Source of the DNA: a virus | IMG/VR virus record: IMGVR_UViG_3300001371_000001 | Location: 1 to 42,436 of that record | Strand: one strand, 5' to 3' | Length of the DNA: 42,436 nt | In this document: positions 40,049-42,436 of the stretch, piece after piece | Numbering within the stretch: the stretch's first letter is position 1 | Layout: every line of letters begins with the position of its first letter | Position numbers and translations under genes: made by a program | The notes under the pieces: model-generated | Told to the model about the DNA's origin: nothing | The model's input: only the letters and a program-made list of their open reading frames with translations | Databases searched by the model: none

Positions 40049-40704
40049 TTTCTGACCTCCCTGAAAGAATATCCCCCATTATTTATCTTACGTATTAGTT
40101 GTACACACCCACAACGAAACTTGCCATTAGTATTATAAGGCACAACTACAGAAGGCAGATGTTTATATGGTATAAGGCATTCCCAGATATCAGAGTTAGA
40201 TGTATAGACTTCTACCCATTCCAGAGTAGCAACATTTATACCACATGCGCAATTCGACGTAGGCAGAGGGTTGACCACTTCTGTGATAACGCCACCCGGC
40301 TTAATTTGGTCTTTCCATGATTCAGGCATTCTGTAACGAGCCTCAAAGGTTTTGTAGCAGATTAATCCTTTATCGTCATAAGTAAAGTTATTGTTTAGCC
40401 ATTTAACAGGATCGAGTAGCCCCTTAACACTGGACAGGTTCACATTGGACAGGTCCACATCGGACAGGTCCGCACCGTACAGGTTCGCACCGTACAGGTT
40501 CGCACCGTACAGGTTCACATTGGACAGGTCCACACCGGACAGGTCCGCATAGGACAGGTTCACATTGGACAGGTCCGCACCGTACAGGTTCGCACCGTAC
40601 AGGTCCGCACCGGACAGGTCCGCACTGGACAGGTCCGCACCGGACAGGTTCGCACCGGACAGGTCCGCATTAGGCTTGCATAGGTCTTTATATTTGTCAT
40701 CCAT
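40045..40704 (-). CDS. Pentapeptide-repeat protein, complete paralog, 219 aa
   Basis: [12 protein letters not shown], then 16 pentapeptides of A(D/N/V)(L)xx type (residues 13-92), then a conserved C-terminal domain: [38 protein letters not shown] and [14 protein letters not shown], with six Cys/Asn-Gly motifs. The pentapeptides fold as a quadrilateral beta-helix; the C-terminal domain is shared with the split paralog at 41939 to 165 and is a known phage module of unknown role. ATG at 40704 follows GGGAGGAATATT, and the upstream extension was rejected. First gene of the early operon. Confidence 0.85.
   Translation of the reverse strand: MDDKYKDLCKPNADLSGANLSGADLSSADLSGADLYGANLYGADLSNVNLSYADLSGVDLSNVNLYGANLYGANLYGADLSDVDLSNVNLSSVKGLLDPVKWLNNNFTYDDKGLICYKTFEARYRMPESWKDQIKPGGVITEVVNPLPTSNCACGINVATLEWVEVYTSNSDIWECLIPYKHLPSVVVPYNTNGKFRCGCVQLIRKINNGGYSFREVRK
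40434..40672. repeat. 15-bp coding repeats of the pentapeptide gene
   Basis: About sixteen tandem CAGGTxCxCAyxGxA-type units of 15 bp encode the pentapeptides. Near-identical units in the second gene (42285-42436 and 1-135) make the two arrays prone to recombination and assembly collapse. Confidence 0.85.
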
Positions 40705-40728
40705 AATATTCCTCCCAGAAAAATGTAA

Positions 40729-40764
40729 AGGGTCACACCGCTTTTTGAAAACCAAAAGTTACTC
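40729..40764. promoter_or_regulatory. Second copy of the bipartite motif
   Basis: AGGGTCACAC (40729-40738), 15 bases, AAAAGTTACTC (40754-40764), the same halves and gap as at 2327-2362. Here it lies in the 5' leader of the early operon (transcribed leftward), 25-60 bases before the first start codon. Confidence 0.55.
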
Positions 40765-40798
40765 ATGCTCCCCACATAAGGCTGTACTAAGGTACGAT

Positions 40799-40808
40799 TG
40801 AGCGCTCA
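40799..40808. promoter_or_regulatory. TGAGCGCTCA palindrome in a promoter-like region
   Basis: A perfect 10-bp palindrome next to TTGACT (minus strand, 40808-40813). A weak TAGTAC lies 18 bases further. This may be an alternative promoter or an operator of the early operon. Confidence 0.35.
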
Positions 40809-40823
40809 GTCAATAGTAGTGTT

Positions 40824-40870
40824 TACCTTTATAAATGTTCACCGTATATGGTGAGCCTGTTATAAAGGTA
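40824..40870. promoter_or_regulatory. Nested dyad and candidate promoter of the early operon
   Basis: TACCTTTATAA (40824-40834) and TTATAAAGGTA (40860-40870) form a perfect 11-bp outer inverted repeat around TCACC-GTATAT-GGTGA (40839-40854), both nearly concentric. A TATAAT (40879-40884, minus strand) just before it could start transcription at the dyad, so the RNA would begin with a hairpin. It could equally be an operator that covers the start site. Confidence 0.5.
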
Positions 40871-40903
40871 TTACTTACATTATAAGTATTTTTAGGACTA
40901 AGA

Positions 40904-40938
40904 AAAAGCCTACACTACGTTTTGTAGTGTAGGCTTTT
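40904..40938. terminator. Bidirectional rho-independent terminator
   Basis: AAAAGCCTACACTAC, a GTTTT loop, GTAGTGTAGGCTTTT: a perfect 15-bp stem with T-runs at both ends. It ends the regulator gene 40959-41429 on the minus strand and separates it from the early operon. Confidence 0.93.
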
Positions 40939-40958
40939 CAGGGTAGGGCAAGGGTAGG

Positions 40959-41429
40959 TTAGATCAAATCGTCCGAATCGGAAGCGGTATTGTCTTCGTC
41001 CGGCATGTCAATGTTCACCAAGAGGTATTCGGCGAGCGCTTTCTCTGCTTCGGCACTTGTGCAATACAAACGGTTAAGTTCGCTCGGGTCTTTAGTCATA
41101 CGTTCTTTTGCATTGTCGAGTGCCTTAACTGCCCTTGCAACTCGCTTCTGAGCAATATTGAGTCTTTCCTCCGGGGTTTTGGTAGAGCGCGGCTTAGCGT
41201 TAGCCGAGCGCTCGTCCTTAATGGCTTCCCAAGTTTCCTTCGAGACTACTCTCAGAATCTTTTCCGGGTTGTCGTCTACGGGGTAAAAGCCCATCAATCT
41301 CAGGTAGGTAAAATTGGTCGCCAGCGCTGCCGGAGTCAAGCCCAGCTCGGCTTTGAGGGATTCTCTGGTAGCTCCACCAGCCTGAATTTTTTCGAGGATA
41401 ATTTCACGATTAGGGGTTGTTTTAGCCAT
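40959..41429 (-). CDS. Probable winged-helix regulator with acidic tail, 156 aa
   Basis: The N-terminal 60 residues (MAKTTPNREIILEKIQAG, then ATRESLKAELGLTPAALATN, FTYLRLMGFYPV) look like a winged helix-turn-helix. A helical coiled middle (PEERLNIAQKRVARAVKALD) and a strongly acidic end (DMPDEDNTASDSDDLI) follow. It has its own promoter-like region and terminator, and its DNA is richer in G and C than the replication genes, as in the next gene upstream. It is the best candidate for the regulator of the GTTTAC or dyad operators, which is inferred only from fold and isolation. AGGAG precedes ATG. Confidence 0.65.
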   Translation of the reverse strand: MAKTTPNREIILEKIQAGGATRESLKAELGLTPAALATNFTYLRLMGFYPVDDNPEKILRVVSKETWEAIKDERSANAKPRSTKTPEERLNIAQKRVARAVKALDNAKERMTKDPSELNRLYCTSAEAEKALAEYLLVNIDMPDEDNTASDSDDLI

Positions 41430-41489
41430 TGTTTGAGTCTCCTATTGTGCGGGTTTTGTTGTGCGCTTATGCGCTTGTCAAAGAACAGG

Positions 41490-41531
41490 AAAAACCGTTT
41501 ATGCGTATAAGATAACGCATAAACGGTTTTT
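41490..41531. terminator. Strong hairpin terminator overlapping a promoter-like sequence
   Basis: AAAAACCGTTTATGCGT, an 8-base loop, ACGCATAAACGGTTTTT, a perfect 17-bp stem with A- and T-runs. It ends the minus-strand accessory operon (last gene 41551). On the minus strand TTGACA lies at its upstream edge and TCTTAT 18 bases further in, so the same DNA may also contain the promoter of the regulator gene, with the hairpin as its operator. Confidence 0.85.
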
Positions 41532-41550
41532 GTCAAGTACGTGGTTGGTT

Positions 41551-41934
41551 TTATTTGGTCGTATAATACTGACCACGTGCACAAGTCCAAGCGGGATAGT
41601 TATGGATTTCTTCTTCAGGAATCTCAGTCCAAGCGCCCAAATGAAGTGCGGGGCGGGCGTCGGGGAAATATAACCATGCCTGCCCGTATTCGTTTATATA
41701 AAGGATGGAGTCCTGCCCATAGGCTTTGCCAAGGCTCACCAAATCGGCAACATCGGGATAATGTGGCCGAATGGATACCATGTAGCTGTCTTCTATTTGG
41801 CCCTCGTAAGAACCAGCTACAGCGCTCACTGAATACCCACGCTTGCTAAGATCAACCTTTAAACGGGCATGCCGTTCTCGATTCTCTTCTATGGCGTTAC
41901 CAGAAACATAAGCACTTATTATAACTTTTTGCAT
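41551..41934 (-). CDS. DUF3293-like protein, 127 aa
   Basis: MQKVIISAYVSGNAIEENRE, then HARLKVDLSKRGYSVSAVAGS, EDSYMVSIRPHYP and LGKAYGQDSILYINEY. The pattern fits DUF3293-type phage and bacterial proteins (conserved N, G, E-S and GQ-ILY positions). Function unknown. Its DNA is richer in G and C than most neighbours, like the regulator gene. ATG follows AGGTAACATC, and it is the last gene of the accessory operon. Confidence 0.7.
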   Translation of the reverse strand: MQKVIISAYVSGNAIEENRERHARLKVDLSKRGYSVSAVAGSYEGQIEDSYMVSIRPHYPDVADLVSLGKAYGQDSILYINEYGQAWLYFPDARPALHLGAWTEIPEEEIHNYPAWTCARGQYYTTK

Positions 41935-41938
41935 GATG

Positions 41939-42436
41939 TTACCTCACTTTCTCAATTAGTTGTACATATCCACAACGAAACTTACCATCAGTATTATAGG
42001 GCACAACTACAGAAGGCAGATGTTTATATGGTATGAGGCATTTCCAGATACTACGAGTGGTATTAGATCGTACCCATGCTATTGTGGCTACATTAACACC
42101 ACACCCACAATCTGAAGTAGGCAGAGGATTAACCACTTCTGTGATAATGCCGCCCGGCTTAATTTGGCCTTCCCATGATTCGGGCGTTCTGTAATGAACA
42201 TTAAAGGCCTTATAACAGACTAATCCTTTATCGTTATAAGTAAAGTTATGGTTTAGCCATTTAACAGGGTCAAGTAACCCCTCAGCACCAGACAGGTTCG
42301 CATCGGTCAGGTTCGCATGGGTCAGGTCCGCACCGTACAGGTCCGCACGGGTCAGGTCCGCACCGGACAGGTCCGCACCGGACAGGTCCGCACGGGTCAG
42401 GTTCGCATGGGTCAGGTCCGCACCGGACAGGTTCGC
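41939..42436 (-). CDS. Pentapeptide-repeat protein, C-terminal part (continues at 165)
   Basis: The 3' part of the gene whose start is at 1-165. It holds about ten pentapeptides (A(D/N)L with TH, TR, SG and YG endings), then the conserved C-terminal domain: [38 protein letters not shown] and [14 protein letters not shown], and ends QLIEKVR. Joined end to end it gives 220 residues. If the shared nine bases CAGGTTCGC at both edges are collapsed it gives 217 and a perfect 15-bp period; the paralog has 219. Confidence 0.85.
   Translation of the reverse strand, partial: ANLSGADLTHANLTRADLSGADLSGADLTRADLYGADLTHANLTDANLSGAEGLLDPVKWLNHNFTYNDKGLVCYKAFNVHYRTPESWEGQIKPGGIITEVVNPLPTSDCGCGVNVATIAWVRSNTTRSIWKCLIPYKHLPSVVVPYNTDGKFRCGYVQLIEKVR

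Noticed and set aside
40434-40672. Regular short repeats resembling a CRISPR array
   Set aside because: The 15-bp period is the coding repeat of pentapeptides, with no separate spacers.
1-42436. Integrase, recombinase or attachment site
   Set aside because: No tyrosine or serine recombinase signature was found on either strand, so no attachment site can be supported.

Overview
The window reads as an essentially complete genome of a tailed, short-tailed (podovirus-type) phage with a P22-like virion, and it is probably circular or circularly permuted. A pentapeptide-repeat gene is cut by the window edges. Its 5' part lies at 1-165 and its 3' part at 41939-42436, both on the minus strand, and they join in frame. 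No integrase, rRNA or tRNA gene was seen. The host cannot be named from the sequence. A P22-type virion and Sec signal peptides on predicted exported proteins fit a Gram-negative host of fairly low G+C.

Layout. (1) Minus strand, 768 down to 1 and on through 42436 to 41551: a small accessory operon of short unknown genes and a pentapeptide-repeat protein, ending at a strong hairpin terminator (41490-41531). (2) 40959-41429 (minus): a probable winged-helix regulator with its own terminator (40904-40938). (3) 40704 down to 27248 (minus): the early/replication operon. It holds pentapeptide paralog, Ala-rich protein, several Cys-rich mini-proteins, DUF2815 ssDNA-binding protein, two small membrane proteins, a degenerate HNH protein, family A DNA polymerase, VRR-NUC nuclease, PrimPol-SF3 helicase fusion, DUF5664, DUF2800 nuclease-like protein, ATP-dependent DNA ligase, SNF2-type helicase and a deoxycytidylate-deaminase-like protein. 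Genes overlap by ATGA/TAATG junctions almost throughout. (4) 2428-27119 (plus): the late operon in nearly P22 order: small terminase, an inserted block of eight beta-rich/repeat genes plus one further unknown, large terminase, portal, scaffold, coat, a membrane protein, a secreted lyase-like protein, a fibre, gp4-like, gp10-like, a mini-fibre, a cupin protein, three ejection-protein candidates, and a tailspike-head-binding protein. The two operons converge on a bidirectional terminator (27192-27230).

The non-coding region 1135-2427 is the most unusual part. It holds an AT-rich tract, a pair of GTTTAC operators 33 bp apart, a 46-aa gene, and a perfect copy of the chromosomal parS centromere palindrome (TGTTCCACGTGGAACA) with a degenerate second copy. 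These are bracketed by two copies of a sigma-54-like -24/-12 sequence. Two perfect 55-bp tandem repeats and motifs shared with the early control region near 40730-40870 complete it. No ParB-like gene is visible, so the phage may use the host's ParB or another host factor at this region. No conventional endolysin or integrase was recognised.
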